Shown here: piece by piece, positions 9,593 to 19,709 of the stretch
How the letters are laid out: every line of letters starts with the position of its first letter
Numbering within the stretch: position 1 is the first letter of the stretch
Translations under genes and position numbers: made by a program
The notes under the pieces: generated by a model
What the model was told of the DNA's origin: nothing
The model's database searches: none
The model's input: the letters and a program-made list of their open reading frames with translations, nothing else
DNA from: Billgrantia tianxiuensis
GTDB taxonomy: Bacteria; Pseudomonadota; Gammaproteobacteria; Pseudomonadales; Halomonadaceae
Length of the DNA stretch: 64,000 nt
Assembly: GCF_009834345.1 (NCBI RefSeq)
Contig: NZ_CP035042.1
Coordinates: forward strand, 4,464,001-4,528,000
Direction of reading: 5' to 3'

Positions 9593-9955
9593 ATGCCTCG
9601 ACTTCGGACGAAAGCGGCCGGCGCGTTACGCCAGACGGCTCTCGCCTGCCTGCTGCTTCCCTTCGCCGCGGCGAGCCTGGCCAATGACTACCCCACCGAA
9701 GCACGCGTCGACTACGTGCTGGGTTGCATGGCCTCCAACGGCAACGACTACCTGACCATGCAGAAGTGCTCCTGCAGCATCGACGTGATCGCCGAGCATC
9801 TCCCCTACGACATCTACGAGCAGGTCGAGACGGTATTGGGCATGCAGGATCAGCGTGGCGAACTGGGCGTACTGTTCCGTACCGAGCGAGGCATGCAGGA
9901 CCAGGTGCAGGCCCTGCGTCAGGCCCAGGCCGACGCCAACCTGCGCTGCTTCTGA
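9593..9955 (+). CDS. Exported Cys-containing protein of the PQQ-alcohol oxidation region
   Basis: A 120-residue protein with a signal peptide of about 30 residues (ALACLLLPFAAASLAND). The mature part has a CMASNGNDYLTMQKCSCSID motif, a compact set of three Cys with a fourth in the C-terminal RCF. It is probably periplasmic, with disulfides or a bound cofactor, but no CxxCH heme site is present. It overlaps nothing and ends 1 bp before the cytochrome c gene, so the two are likely co-transcribed. I have seen similar proteins beside quinoprotein dehydrogenase genes, but no function is assigned. Confidence 0.7.
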   Translation: MPRLRTKAAGALRQTALACLLLPFAAASLANDYPTEARVDYVLGCMASNGNDYLTMQKCSCSIDVIAEHLPYDIYEQVETVLGMQDQRGELGVLFRTERGMQDQVQALRQAQADANLRCF

Positions 9956-9956
9956 G

Positions 9957-10370
9957 ATGGCCGTGCCGAATTCGCGCCGACGCCCCGTTTCCTGTTGCCT
10001 GACCACCCTGGTGATCGCTTCGCTGTCGGCAGGGCTGCTCATTCCCATTGCAGGCAGTGCCGCCGAGCATGCTCAGGGTGAGCGGCTGTTCCGCTCGCAG
10101 TGCGTTGGCTGTCACAGCATCGAACCCGGCAGGCACCTGGCCGGCCCCAGCCTGCACGGCCTGTTCGGCCGCCCCGCCGGCAGCCTCGAAGACTTCGACT
10201 ACTCGCCGGCGCTGCAAGAGGCCGACCTGGTGTGGGACCGCGAGACCCTCGACGCCTTCCTGGCCGGCCCCGATGCCTTTCTGCCCGGCAACCGCATGGT
10301 GCTGTGGGGGCTGGACGAGCGCACCCGCCAGCGCATCATCGACTACCTGGAAAGTATCGCCGAGCCCTGA
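9957..10370 (+). CDS. Periplasmic class I cytochrome c
   Basis: A 137-residue protein with a signal peptide (about 1-35) and one heme site, CVGCH at about residues 49-53. It is preceded by GERLFRSQ and followed by GPSLHGLFGRPAG, the standard small cytochrome c fold. The Met axial ligand is probably in GNRMVLWGL. It likely carries electrons in the periplasm, plausibly for the quinoprotein dehydrogenase island that follows. It begins 1 bp after the preceding stop and converges on the ABC permease gene. Confidence 0.9.
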   Translation: MAVPNSRRRPVSCCLTTLVIASLSAGLLIPIAGSAAEHAQGERLFRSQCVGCHSIEPGRHLAGPSLHGLFGRPAGSLEDFDYSPALQEADLVWDRETLDAFLAGPDAFLPGNRMVLWGLDERTRQRIIDYLESIAEP

Positions 10371-10375
10371 CGCGC

Positions 10376-11172
10376 TCAGGCCCCGCCGCCCTTGCGGGCC
10401 ATCATGCCCCGGGAAGGGTTATAGCCCACGATCGCCAGCACCAGCAGCAACGCCGCCACCGCCACGCTGATCGCCACCGCCTCGGCGTTGAAGCGCTGGT
10501 ACATGGCGAAGCGGATCATCTCCACGGCATGGGTGAAGGGGTTGAGCGCGGCGATCTGGTAGACCAGGTAGCTCCCCTCGCGAATGCGCCACAGCGGGTA
10601 GAGCGCCGAGGAGAGGAAGAACATCGGGAAGATGACGAAGTTCATCACCCCGGCGAAGTTCTCCAGCTGGCGGATGAAGGAAGACAGCAAGAGCCCCAGC
10701 GCTCCGACCATGAACCCCGTCACCAGCAGCGCCGGCAGAACGTAGAGATAGCCCATCGCCGGCGCCTGGATGCCGTAGACCCAGGCGATGGCGAGGAAGA
10801 CGTAGACCTGCACCACCGACACCAGGGTGCTGGCCAGCAGCTTGCACAACAGCAGGTACCAGCGCGGAAAGGGGCTGACCAGCAGTACCCGCATGCTGCC
10901 CATCTCGCGGTCGTAGACCATGGAAAGCGAACTCTGCATGCCGTTGAACAGTTGGATCATGCCCACCAGGCCCGGGACGATGTAGACCTCGTAGAGGATA
11001 TAGGTCTGGTAGGGTTCGGTCATGGCGACACCCAGCGCCATGCGGAAGCCGGTGGCAAACACGAACAGCCACACCAGCGGCCGCACCAGCGCGGCCAGGA
11101 AACGGCTGCGCTGGTGCAGAAAGCGCAGCAGCTCGCGCCCCACCACGCCGCGCAGGCAGTGCAGCCAGGGCA

Positions 11173-11182
<10 letters not shown>
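10376..11182 (-). CDS. ABC-2 type permease, PQQ-alcohol system
   Basis: A 268-residue membrane subunit of an ABC-2 exporter-type complex, with about six transmembrane helices and a family-typical region (SPFPRWYLLLCKLLAS and MNFVIFPMFFLSSALYPLW). The start at 11182 is chosen because GGAGGAGG lies just upstream and it overlaps the ATPase gene by 10 bp. The longer frame would read through the ATPase coding region. With the ATPase, beta-propeller and binding proteins it forms the ABC set repeatedly found with PQQ-dependent alcohol dehydrogenases. The transported substrate is not known. Confidence 0.88.
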
Positions 11183-11942
<760 letters not shown>

Positions 11943-11946
<4 letters not shown>

Positions 11947-12968
11947 GGTTCGACGATCACGCCCCAGGGGAAGCGCCCCACCGGGATCGACTTGACCGCC
12001 CGCAGGCCGTCCACCTCGATCATGGTGACGTCGCCGCTGACTCCGTTGGTGGTATAGAGCCGGCTCTCGTCACCGTTGAGCGCCAGATGCCAGACCCGCT
12101 GGCCGACCAGGATGTAGTCAAGCACCTCGTAGCTCTGCTGGTCGACCACCGCCACTCGATTCGAAGGCCCCAGGGCAACGAAGGCGTAGCGCCCGTCGGA
12201 GGTCAGGGCGACGCCTACCGCTTGTACGGTCTCTCGCGGCACACCGGGCACGTCGAAGCGAATCACGTGCTTGACGTCGAAGCTCTCTTCCATGTCGAGG
12301 ATCGACACGGTACCGGCGATCTCGGACGAGACCCAGGCTTCACGGCCGTCGTGAGTGAACTCGGCATGCCGCGGCCGGGCGCCTACCAGGCGATGGTGCA
12401 CCGCTTCCATGCTCTCGAGGTCGATGATGTGCGCCATGTTCGAGGTTTCGGTGGTCGAAATCAGCCAGCGCCCGTCGGGGCTGATGCCGAGCCCTTCCGG
12501 CTCGACTCCCACGGGAATCTCGGTGACCAGGGTGCGCCGCTCGTAATCGAGCACCGAGACGATGTTGTCGTCCTCGTTGGAAACGTAGATATAGGGCCGG
12601 TTGGGGTCGACGCGAATCACCTCCGGATCGTCGCCAGAGGCCTGGCTGCGCACCACCTGCAGCGTCTCCAGGTCGATCATGTCGATGGATTCGTCGTCGC
12701 CCACCGCCACGAACAGCTCGCTGCCGTCGCTGCTGAAGGCCATGGCGCGGGGCCGGCGGCCGACGCGGATGGTTTCCACCACTTCGAGGCTCGCGCCGTC
12801 GATCACCGAAACGGTATTGTCCTTCTCGTTGGAGACGAAGATTCGCTCGGCCTGCACGGCCAGCGGCAGCATTGGCAGCGTGCCCAGCGCCAGCCCTAGC
12901 ACGGCACGCTTGAGGAGCGCGGCACGCTTTAGGGTGACGGTCATGTTCCCCTGGCTCAGAAACGGCAT
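11943..12968 (-). CDS. YncE-like beta-propeller, PQQ-catabolism associated
   Basis: A 341-residue exported protein with a hydrophobic signal (to about residue 40, ...AVQAERIFVSNEKDN) and repeated blades of the YVTN/NHL type. Recurring units such as IFVSNEKDNTVSVID, IYVSNEDDNIVSVLD and AWVSSEIAGTVSILD are visible. This matches the propeller family linked to PQQ-dependent catabolism and an ABC transporter. The start at 12968 has GAGGGGGA 6 bp upstream; ATG 12944 is an alternative with a poorly spaced site. It overlaps the preceding binding-protein gene by 13 bp. Confidence 0.88.
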
Positions 12969-14166
12969 GTCGATTCCCCCTCGTCGACGCCCAGCGCATC
13001 GAGCGGCGTGCGTGGATGCAGGTAGCCCTCCTGCGGCGATACCGAGGCCACCATGCGCGGCCCGGTGATCAGGATCGGTTGACGCAGCTGATGGTTCCAG
13101 TGGCGATAGCTGACCGGCAGGCCAAGGTAACCGGCCAGTTCGAACTCCTCGCCGAGCATGTAGTCGAGAACCGCCTCGCGTTCTACGGATCCGGTACGGG
13201 CCGCCGCCTCGCCCAGCGAGCGCAGCGCCAGCCAGGCGCCGAAGTCGCGCGGGGTCATCCAGCGCTCGGCGAGCTTCTCGAAACGGCGCTGCAGCTGTAC
13301 CGCCCCCAGGATTCGTGGGCGCGGTGCCAAGGCGTGGCGATCAGTCCCTGGGTGCCGACCACGGGCCGGGGAGCCCAGGTCTGGTAGGGGAAGTACTCAC
13401 CGAAATAGTCGGTCTCGTCGGCAATCACCAGTACGTCGTGCTCGGGCAGGTCCTGCACGAACACCGGGATCTCACGCTGGATGGCATGAAAACCGCCCTC
13501 GGCCCGGCGCGCCAAGGGGTCGTGCGGCCACTGCTTATCGCCCACGATGCGATGGCCGTAGCGCTCGGCCGCGGCGCGCAGCACATCAGCCAGAATCCGG
13601 TCCTGGTCGGTATTGCCGTAGACCAGCGCCCAGCGATTCCACTGCTTGTAGCCGAGGAACTGCGCCAGGGCATCGGCCAGCATGCGCCGACTCGGGGTGG
13701 TGTGGTAGAGCTCGGGGTGGCACGCCTCACCACGCAGCTCATCGTCCGCCGCCCAGGCGTTGAACACCACCCGATCGCCGCGCGCGGGGTGTGCCATCAG
13801 CTCATTCAGCTCCGCGACGGGCAGGCCGCTGACGATCCACTCCACGCCCTGCTCGACCAGCCCCTCCAGCGCCTCGCCGATGTCCTCCCCCTCAGCCACC
13901 ATCGCTTCATGGAGCACGAACTCCTGCCCCAGGAACTGGGCGGTGGCATTGTTGTCGTTGATGCCCAAGCGGGCTCCTTGCAGCCCCTCATCATCGATCA
14001 CGGGATCGAGCACCGAGAGCGGCTCCTGGTCATCGGGTCGCTCCATGCCCAGATAGCCCACGACCACAGGCGCCGGCGTATCGGCCGGCAGCAGCGCCGG
14101 CCATCCCAGGCCAAGGGCCAGTCCACCCGTCGCCAGCCAGCGCAGGGAGCGTGTCAACGTCCTCAT
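12956..14166 (-). CDS. Periplasmic ABC binding protein, PQQ-alcohol system (frameshifted here)
   Basis: Substrate-binding protein of the branched-chain-amino-acid type, in the subfamily that accompanies PQQ alcohol dehydrogenases. A signal peptide (WLATGGLALGLGWPALLPAD) is followed by VVVGYLGMERPDDQ and a two-lobed domain. The frame breaks at the C run 13303-13307 (minus strand G run). One added base joins PWHRAHESWG to AVQLQRRFEKLAERWMTPRD and yields about 403 residues, the family's normal length. A sequence error is more likely than a pseudogene. Confidence 0.85.
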
Positions 14167-14224
14167 GCGTACTCCTTAGGCAGCCAGACTGCCGCTGTTG
14201 TCGTTGCAGTTCCCGAGCCTCAGA

Positions 14225-14881
14225 TCAAGGCATGCGAGCCATGATGATCCGCACCATCCGCGCCAGCTTCTCCTCCAGCAGGTAGGGCTGGTCGCACATG
14301 GCCGGCAGCGCCTGCTGGCGGTGCTGGAAGGTGCGCTGCTCCCAGAACAGCGCCTCGGAGAGCCGCTCGATCTCCTCTTCGTCGGCGTCCTCCTCGGCAC
14401 GGCGCTGCTCCAACTCGTCGACCATGGCGGAAATGGTCTCGAGTCGGCTCAACTGCGCGCGGGAGGCACGACGGATGCTGTCGATGGTGCGCCGGCGCTC
14501 GCGGTCGGTGAGTTCGAACAACCCGGAGAAGAGCAAGGTCAGGCGCCGTTCCACTTCCCCGTCATCCGACGCCTCCTCGTCCAGGATTTCGACGAACTCG
14601 CGTACCCGCGCTTGAGCGGCCTCCTCTCGGGTCGAGCGCGAGGTGGCAAAGCGCACCACACGGCCGATCTCATCGTCCTCCCACCAGGATTGTTCCAATT
14701 CATCCAGCGGCGGCCCGGTCCACATGGTGCCCCAGGCCAGCTCGGGGATCAGGCGCTGCACGCAAGGCCAGTCGGGCGGACCCGCCGCGGCCCGCTGGGC
14801 TTCGACCTGAGTCACGTTACCCAGCCCAACTCCCGCGGCAAGCCCCAGCGTCAGTAGCCAGACGGCGGATAGCCGGCTCAT
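14225..14881 (-). CDS. Exported helical protein of the quinoprotein cluster
   Basis: A 218-residue protein with a signal peptide (VWLLTLGLAAGVGLGNVTQVEA), then an acidic, largely helical mature domain with two Cys (WPCVQRLIPELAWGTMW and ALPAMCDQPYLLEEKLA). It overlaps the MxaJ-like gene by 4 bp (ATGA), so it is translated with it. Homologues of unknown role sit in the same place in PQQ alcohol dehydrogenase clusters; an assembly or accessory role is only inferred. Confidence 0.72.
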   Translation of the reverse strand: MSRLSAVWLLTLGLAAGVGLGNVTQVEAQRAAAGPPDWPCVQRLIPELAWGTMWTGPPLDELEQSWWEDDEIGRVVRFATSRSTREEAAQARVREFVEILDEEASDDGEVERRLTLLFSGLFELTDRERRRTIDSIRRASRAQLSRLETISAMVDELEQRRAEEDADEEEIERLSEALFWEQRTFQHRQQALPAMCDQPYLLEEKLARMVRIIMARMP

Positions 14882-15720
14882 GTGTCACCTCCCGCCTGAG
14901 CATTGAGCAGGCGACCGCGCCGGTCGAGCAGAGGCACGCCATACTCGGTCAGGATGGCGTCGATCTCCTCCTGATGGCGATCGATGAAGTCGTTGATCCA
15001 GTCCTTCCAATGGGGTTCGCCGTGGCGAATGCCCATGGTGATGCGGTAATCGAGGGTGGCATCGGAGTCGTCGTCGACCAACGGAATGAGCTTGAGCGAC
15101 GGATCCTGGCGGGCCGCGTAGTAGCCGGCCAGCGGCCCCCACAACACGGCACCGTCGGTATTGCCGCTAACGACATCCTCGATGGCGTCGCGCACCGGTG
15201 CGCGCACCCGGGTGTCGACCATCAGCGGGTAGCCCTGGATACGGGCCCCGCTGCGCCGCAGCGGTACCGTCGGCGGAGTCTCCGCCACCACGCCGATGCG
15301 CCGCCCTTCGAATGCCGGGTCGCTCAGGCGGGTCGCCACGAGGTCGGAATCCTCAGGAACCACCAGGGAATACACCGAGCGGTAGTAGGGGTTGGTGTTC
15401 TGCACGAATTCGTAGCCGGCCGGGGTACCCATGATCACGTCGCAGACGCGCAGCTCCAGGGTGTTGCGCACGAAGCCCATGACCTGGGGCGCCCACACGT
15501 AGGTCAGCGGTACGCCAAGGTCGTCGGCCATGAGTTCGGCGATACGATTCTCGAAGCCCTCCCCGGCCTGGTTGCTGAAGGGCAGATTGTTGCCGTCGGC
15601 ACAGACCCGCAGGGCCTCGCGCTGCTGGCGCTCGGGAAGCTCGGCAAGGGCGCCGCCGGCAAAGGCCAGGCCTACGGCCAGCGCCATGGCGTGAATCGTC
15701 CAACGACAGGCTGCTTTCAT
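14878..15720 (-). CDS. MxaJ/XoxJ-like periplasmic binding protein
   Basis: A 280-residue family 3 solute-binding-type protein with a signal peptide (MALAVGLAFAGGALAELPE). Typical sequence includes LRVCADGNNLPFSNQAGEGFENRIAELMADDLG, then RVCDVIMGTPAGYEFVQNTNPYYRS. This subfamily is associated with quinoprotein dehydrogenases (MxaJ, XoxJ and PedA-like contexts), where it is thought to help mature or interact with the dehydrogenase rather than import a solute. It lies 42 bp after the cytochrome c gene. Confidence 0.88.
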   Translation of the reverse strand: MKAACRWTIHAMALAVGLAFAGGALAELPERQQREALRVCADGNNLPFSNQAGEGFENRIAELMADDLGVPLTYVWAPQVMGFVRNTLELRVCDVIMGTPAGYEFVQNTNPYYRSVYSLVVPEDSDLVATRLSDPAFEGRRIGVVAETPPTVPLRRSGARIQGYPLMVDTRVRAPVRDAIEDVVSGNTDGAVLWGPLAGYYAARQDPSLKLIPLVDDDSDATLDYRITMGIRHGEPHWKDWINDFIDRHQEEIDAILTEYGVPLLDRRGRLLNAQAGGDT

Positions 15721-15762
15721 GCATCCTCCGCGTCAGGAAATGTCGTCGCGAACGGTGCGGCG

Positions 15763-16293
15763 CTACTCCGCGTTCGCGCCCTCGGCGGCTTTGTCCTTCT
15801 CTTCACCTTTCTCGCCTTCTGCCTCGCTCTCGTCGTCCTGCTGCTGCATCGACTCGATAATTTGCGGTCGCCCGCGCCCCAGTCCGCCCTCTCCGCGTGC
15901 GCGCATGTAGCTGAAGATCTTGGGAATGTTGCCCATCACGTAGGGATCGTCGGCGAAGGAGGGCATCACCTGGCCGGGCTGCACTTCACGCCCGGAGGCA
16001 ATGGTGCCGGCGAAATTCTCCCAGCCGCGGCGCTCCACTGCGCGGATCAGATTGGGAGCGAAGGAGGAACCCATGCCATCTGGCCCGTGGCAGGCCATGC
16101 AGGCCCGGGTATAGACGAGGTAGCCCTCGTAAGTGTCGGGGTCCACCTTGCCGTCCTCTACGATGAAGGCCCCTGGCCCCTCGCCGGTGATGCGATGCTC
16201 GTCGGCCAGGCCGGCTATGGGTAGCCCCAATGCCAACAGAGCGACGACGAACAGGGGAAGAGCCTCGCGATAAGCACGTGCAGATACCGTCAT
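15763..16293 (-). CDS. Cytochrome c, likely electron acceptor of the quinoprotein dehydrogenase
   Basis: A 176-residue exported cytochrome with one heme motif, CMACH at residues 65-69, followed by GPDGMGSSFAPNL and a Met ligand in QVMPSFADDP. The C-terminal 30 residues form an unusual Glu/Lys-rich tail (SEAEGEKGEEKDKAAEG), which may be a halophile-type acidic extension. It lies 104 bp downstream of the dehydrogenase gene on the same strand, the position of the PedF/cytochrome c550 partner in ethanol-oxidation clusters. Confidence 0.88.
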   Translation of the reverse strand: MTVSARAYREALPLFVVALLALGLPIAGLADEHRITGEGPGAFIVEDGKVDPDTYEGYLVYTRACMACHGPDGMGSSFAPNLIRAVERRGWENFAGTIASGREVQPGQVMPSFADDPYVMGNIPKIFSYMRARGEGGLGRGRPQIIESMQQQDDESEAEGEKGEEKDKAAEGANAE

Positions 16294-16397
16294 GCAGGAC
16301 TTCCTTCTACAGCTTCAGGCGTACCGGAAACGGCGACGCCGAAAAGATGAGAGAGGGCGGGTATGGCTCCGCCATACCCGCCCGGTCACGAGCAGGT

Positions 16398-18221
16398 TCA
16401 ATCCGGCAGGGCAAAGACCGTCAGCACGCCGCCGAGCTTGGTGTAGTCACCCAGCGCGGAGAATACGCCGACGGCGCCGAGGCCCTCCTCGGGTTCCTCG
16501 AGACCTGCGGCGAGCCCGATGCCGGCCCAGCCACCGACGCCGGAGAGCACCGCCACATACTGCTTGCCCTCGTGCATGAAGGTGTTGACGTTACCGATGA
16601 TCCCGGAGGGAGTCTTGAAGCGCCACAGCTCCTCGCCGCTCTCGATGTCGACCGCCTTGACGTGCCCTTCCAGCGTGCCGTAGAAGGCCAGGTCACCGGC
16701 GGTAGCCAACGCCCCGCTCCATACCGCGAAGCGCTCGTCGACTTCCCACACGGTTTCACCAGCGACCGGGTCCCAGGCGATGAAGCTGCCCATGCGGCCT
16801 TCCATTTCGCCGTTTTGGGTCGGCGCCGCCATCATGGTCAGGGTGGCACCGACGTATGGCTGGCCGGCCACGTACTCGGTCTCATAGGGCTCGTAGTTCA
16901 TGCAGATCCGGTTGATCCCGGCATAAATCAGGCCTGTGCGCGGAGAATAGGCGCTCGGCTGCATGTTCTTGGCCCCCATGGCGGTGGGGCAGATGTCAGT
17001 GGTGTTGACGTTCACCCCCTGACGATAGGTGCTGTATTGCTCGCTGACGTTGGGCCGTCCGGTCTCCATGTCGTAGCTGTCGGCCCAGTTGGTCTCGGGA
17101 GCAAACTTCTCCGCCACCAGCAGCTCGCCGGTTTCGCGATCGAGCAGGAAGCCGAAGCCGGTGCGATCGATGATCGCCAGGCCCTTGCGCTGCTCGCCTT
17201 CGTATTCGACGTCGATCAATTGGTTCTCGTTGACGCCGTCGTAGTCCCACTCGTCGAAGGGCACCTTCTGATAGACCCACTTGACCGAGCCGTCGTTGGG
17301 ATCGCGGGCAAACACGGTGATGGCCCACTTATTGTCGGCCGGCTCGCCGTCCTTAGTACGCTGATCGGGGTTCCAGGTGCCGGGGTTGCCGGTGCCGTAG
17401 TAGATCAGGTCGAGGTCGGGATCGTAGGTGATCCAACCCCAGGGCGCGCCACCGCCACGCTCCCACTCGCCTTCCGGCCAGGTGGAAACGCCGAGGTCAG
17501 CCTCGCCGATCGGCTCGCCCAGCATGGTGGTGGTCTCGGGGTCGATCAGTACTTCGTCGTCCGGTCCGGTGGAGTAACCGCGCCAGACCTGCTCGCCGGT
17601 CTCGACGTCATAGGCGGTGAGGTGCCCGCGAATGCCGTACTCGCCGCCACTGATGCCGACAATGACCTTGTCATGTACCACCAGCGGCGACATGGTATTG
17701 GTCTCGCCGACGGTATGATCGCCGTTGCTGACGTCCCACAGCAGTTCGCCCGTTTCGGCATCGAGTGCGATCAGGGTATTGTCGGCCTGGCCGAGGAACA
17801 GGCGGCCATCGGCGTAGGCCAATCCGCGATTGACCGTGTCACAGCACATCACCGGGATGACACGGGAATCCTGGTCCGGCTCGTAGCTCCAGACCACGCG
17901 GCCCTCGTCTTCCAGGTCGAGGGCGAAAACCTTGTTGGGAAAGGGGGTGTGAATGTATAGCCGGCCGTCACCGACATAGAGGGGGCCGCCTTCGTGGCCG
18001 CGCAGAACGCCGGTCGAGAACTGCCACACCGAACGCAACTCGCCTACGTTGTCGCGATTGATCTGGTCCAGCTCGCTGAAACGGTTGCCCTGGTAGTTGC
18101 CCAACTGAGTCGGCCAGTATTCTGGGTTTTGTTGCAGCTCGAGTTGATTCTGGTTGGCATGAGCCGCCGTTGTGGCCATCAACCCAATGGCCATGACTGC
18201 ATAACCGGTCTCCCTAAGCAT
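16398..18221 (-). CDS. PQQ-dependent alcohol dehydrogenase, lanthanide-type motif
   Basis: A 607-residue periplasmic quinoprotein that oxidises alcohols to aldehydes. A signal peptide ends near residue 22. Eight-bladed-propeller tryptophan-docking repeats are visible (GELLWDVSNGD, GEQVWRGYS, GETVWEVDE, GEELWRFKT). The adjacent Cys pair of the PQQ ring is at 126-127 (VMCCDTVNRG). Metal ligands correspond to E194 (GGEYGIRG), N279 (GTGNPG) and the catalytic Asp D326. The motif WDYDG (325-329) places a second Asp two residues later (D328), the signature of XoxF/ExaF/PedH lanthanide-dependent enzymes; calcium-type enzymes have another residue there. GGAG precedes the ATG. It is divergent from pqqA. 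Confidence 0.94.
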   Translation of the reverse strand: MLRETGYAVMAIGLMATTAAHANQNQLELQQNPEYWPTQLGNYQGNRFSELDQINRDNVGELRSVWQFSTGVLRGHEGGPLYVGDGRLYIHTPFPNKVFALDLEDEGRVVWSYEPDQDSRVIPVMCCDTVNRGLAYADGRLFLGQADNTLIALDAETGELLWDVSNGDHTVGETNTMSPLVVHDKVIVGISGGEYGIRGHLTAYDVETGEQVWRGYSTGPDDEVLIDPETTTMLGEPIGEADLGVSTWPEGEWERGGGAPWGWITYDPDLDLIYYGTGNPGTWNPDQRTKDGEPADNKWAITVFARDPNDGSVKWVYQKVPFDEWDYDGVNENQLIDVEYEGEQRKGLAIIDRTGFGFLLDRETGELLVAEKFAPETNWADSYDMETGRPNVSEQYSTYRQGVNVNTTDICPTAMGAKNMQPSAYSPRTGLIYAGINRICMNYEPYETEYVAGQPYVGATLTMMAAPTQNGEMEGRMGSFIAWDPVAGETVWEVDERFAVWSGALATAGDLAFYGTLEGHVKAVDIESGEELWRFKTPSGIIGNVNTFMHEGKQYVAVLSGVGGWAGIGLAAGLEEPEEGLGAVGVFSALGDYTKLGGVLTVFALPD

Positions 18222-18555
18222 GGCGTTGTCTCCGTCTCACTGAAGGTGTGCCTGGGGAAACGGCACATCTTGTGTAGTTGTCTTTCAGGTATTGACATTG
18301 AGAAGGTCTAGCACAACTTCGAGAGCGCCATTGCTGCTGACCGGTAATTTAGGCATCTTGAGAAATCAAAAGTCTATTGCCCTCTGGCAACAATACGACA
18401 ACATCGCTGACAAGCCGCTCCATGGCGGCGTTTCGGCCATACACCACCTGTCCCCCGTTACGCATCTACGACTTAGGTCGAAAGGTAGTGACGCCATTAA
18501 CTGCTTTACTTGGGGATGCGTGTATCGACATCCACCCCAACGTGGAGGATCTTCT
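18222..18555. other. Divergent control region between the dehydrogenase and pqqA
   Basis: A 334-bp gene-free stretch that must hold both promoters. It contains a TTGACA hexamer (18292-18297) without a matching -10 at 17 bp, and an inverted repeat TTGCC-N4-GGCAA (18377-18390) that could be an operator or small hairpin. No further gene is visible and no transcription factor site can be named. Confidence 0.5.
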
Positions 18556-18627
18556 ATGTGGACCAAGCCTGCCTATACCGATCTTCGTCTTGGCTTCGAA
18601 GTGACACTCTATATCTCCAATCGGTGA
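18556..18627 (+). CDS. pqqA: PQQ precursor peptide PqqA
   Basis: A 23-residue ribosomal peptide from which PQQ is made by cross-linking Glu and Tyr. It begins [11 protein letters not shown] and carries the invariant E15-x3-Y19 pair (GFEVTLYI). A strong GGAGGA lies at 18544-18549. It is 86 bp upstream of pqqB. The gene is too short for most automatic callers; the family pattern and position make the assignment secure. Confidence 0.95.
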   Translation: MWTKPAYTDLRLGFEVTLYISNR

Positions 18628-18713
18628 ACTCACTTCTTGATGCAGTATCGACGGGCTGACGCTCTTGCCAGGCGTCAGCCTTCGTTTATCCGCCATCGGC
18701 ATGGAGCCCCTGC

Positions 18714-19640
18714 ATGCACGTACTGGTCCTCGGCGCTGCCGCAGGCGGCGGTTTTCCTCAGTGGAACTGCAACTGTTCGCTATGCCACGGCCTGCGCACC
18801 GGTAGCATCGCGGCGACTTCCCGCACCCAGTCGTCGATTGCCATCAGCAGCGACGGTGAGCGCTGGCTGCTGTGCAACGCCTCACCCGACATCCGCGCCC
18901 AACTGGCGGCCAACGCCGAGCTTCATCCGCGCCGGATTCCCCGAGACAGCGGCATCAGCGGCGTGCTTTTGGTGGATGCCCAGATCGATCACGCCACCGG
19001 CCTGCTGTCGCTGCGTGAAGGCTGTCCCTTCGATGTTTGGTGTACCCCCAACGTGCATCAGGACCTGAGCAGCGGCTTCCCGCTGTTCACCATGCTGGAG
19101 CACTGGGGCGGCTTGAACTGGCGTCCCATCGCCATCGATGAAGCCCATCACGAGGCCGAGTTCGAGGTCCCGGCCTGCCCCGGCCTGACCTTCACCGCCG
19201 TGGCGCTGACCAGTAACGCGCCGCCCTATTCGCCACGTCGCGGCGCACCGACCCCGGGCGACAACATCGGCCTGCTGGTCGAAGACCGGGCGCGCGGCAC
19301 GCGACTGTTCTACGCGCCAGGACTTGGCCGGCTCGATGATCGCGTGCGTGGTTTCCTGGGCCGTGCCGATTGCGTACTGGTCGACGGCACCCTGTGGCAT
19401 GACGACGAGCTGATCCGTGCCGGCGTGGGCAAGGCCACCGGCACCGACATGGGCCACTTGGCGCTGGCGGGCAGAGGGGGATTGCTGGAGGAGCTGGGGG
19501 CCCTGCCCCTCGCCACTCGCCGGGTGCTGATACACATCAACAATACCAACCCGATCCTCGACGACGGCTCGGCCGAGCGGGCTTCGCTCGAAGAGGCCGG
19601 CATCGAGGTCGCCTTCGATGGCATGCGCCTGGAGATATGA
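18714..19640 (+). CDS. pqqB: PQQ biosynthesis protein PqqB
   Basis: A 308-residue metallo-beta-lactamase-fold oxygenase that hydroxylates a tyrosine-derived PQQ intermediate. The N-terminus [21 protein letters not shown] is diagnostic, with the Cys cluster of the family. Later motifs GTDMGHLAL and HINNTNPI are also typical. Full length and intact. Confidence 0.95.
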   Translation: MHVLVLGAAAGGGFPQWNCNCSLCHGLRTGSIAATSRTQSSIAISSDGERWLLCNASPDIRAQLAANAELHPRRIPRDSGISGVLLVDAQIDHATGLLSLREGCPFDVWCTPNVHQDLSSGFPLFTMLEHWGGLNWRPIAIDEAHHEAEFEVPACPGLTFTAVALTSNAPPYSPRRGAPTPGDNIGLLVEDRARGTRLFYAPGLGRLDDRVRGFLGRADCVLVDGTLWHDDELIRAGVGKATGTDMGHLALAGRGGLLEELGALPLATRRVLIHINNTNPILDDGSAERASLEEAGIEVAFDGMRLEI

Positions 19641-19709
19641 ACCCGTCATTTTCGCTGACGTCACAACAATAACGACGCTGTACGCCATACAACGGGAAGG
19701 AAGCGCCTC

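Noticed and set aside
9087..10217. Minus-strand 376-residue frame over the small membrane protein and cytochrome region
   Set aside because: Opposes real plus-strand genes with signal peptides and a CxxCH motif; composition is random Arg/Pro/Ala.
18292..18314. TTGACA as a sigma-70 promoter for pqqA
   Set aside because: No acceptable -10 hexamer is found at 16-18 bp spacing, so only the hexamer itself is noted.
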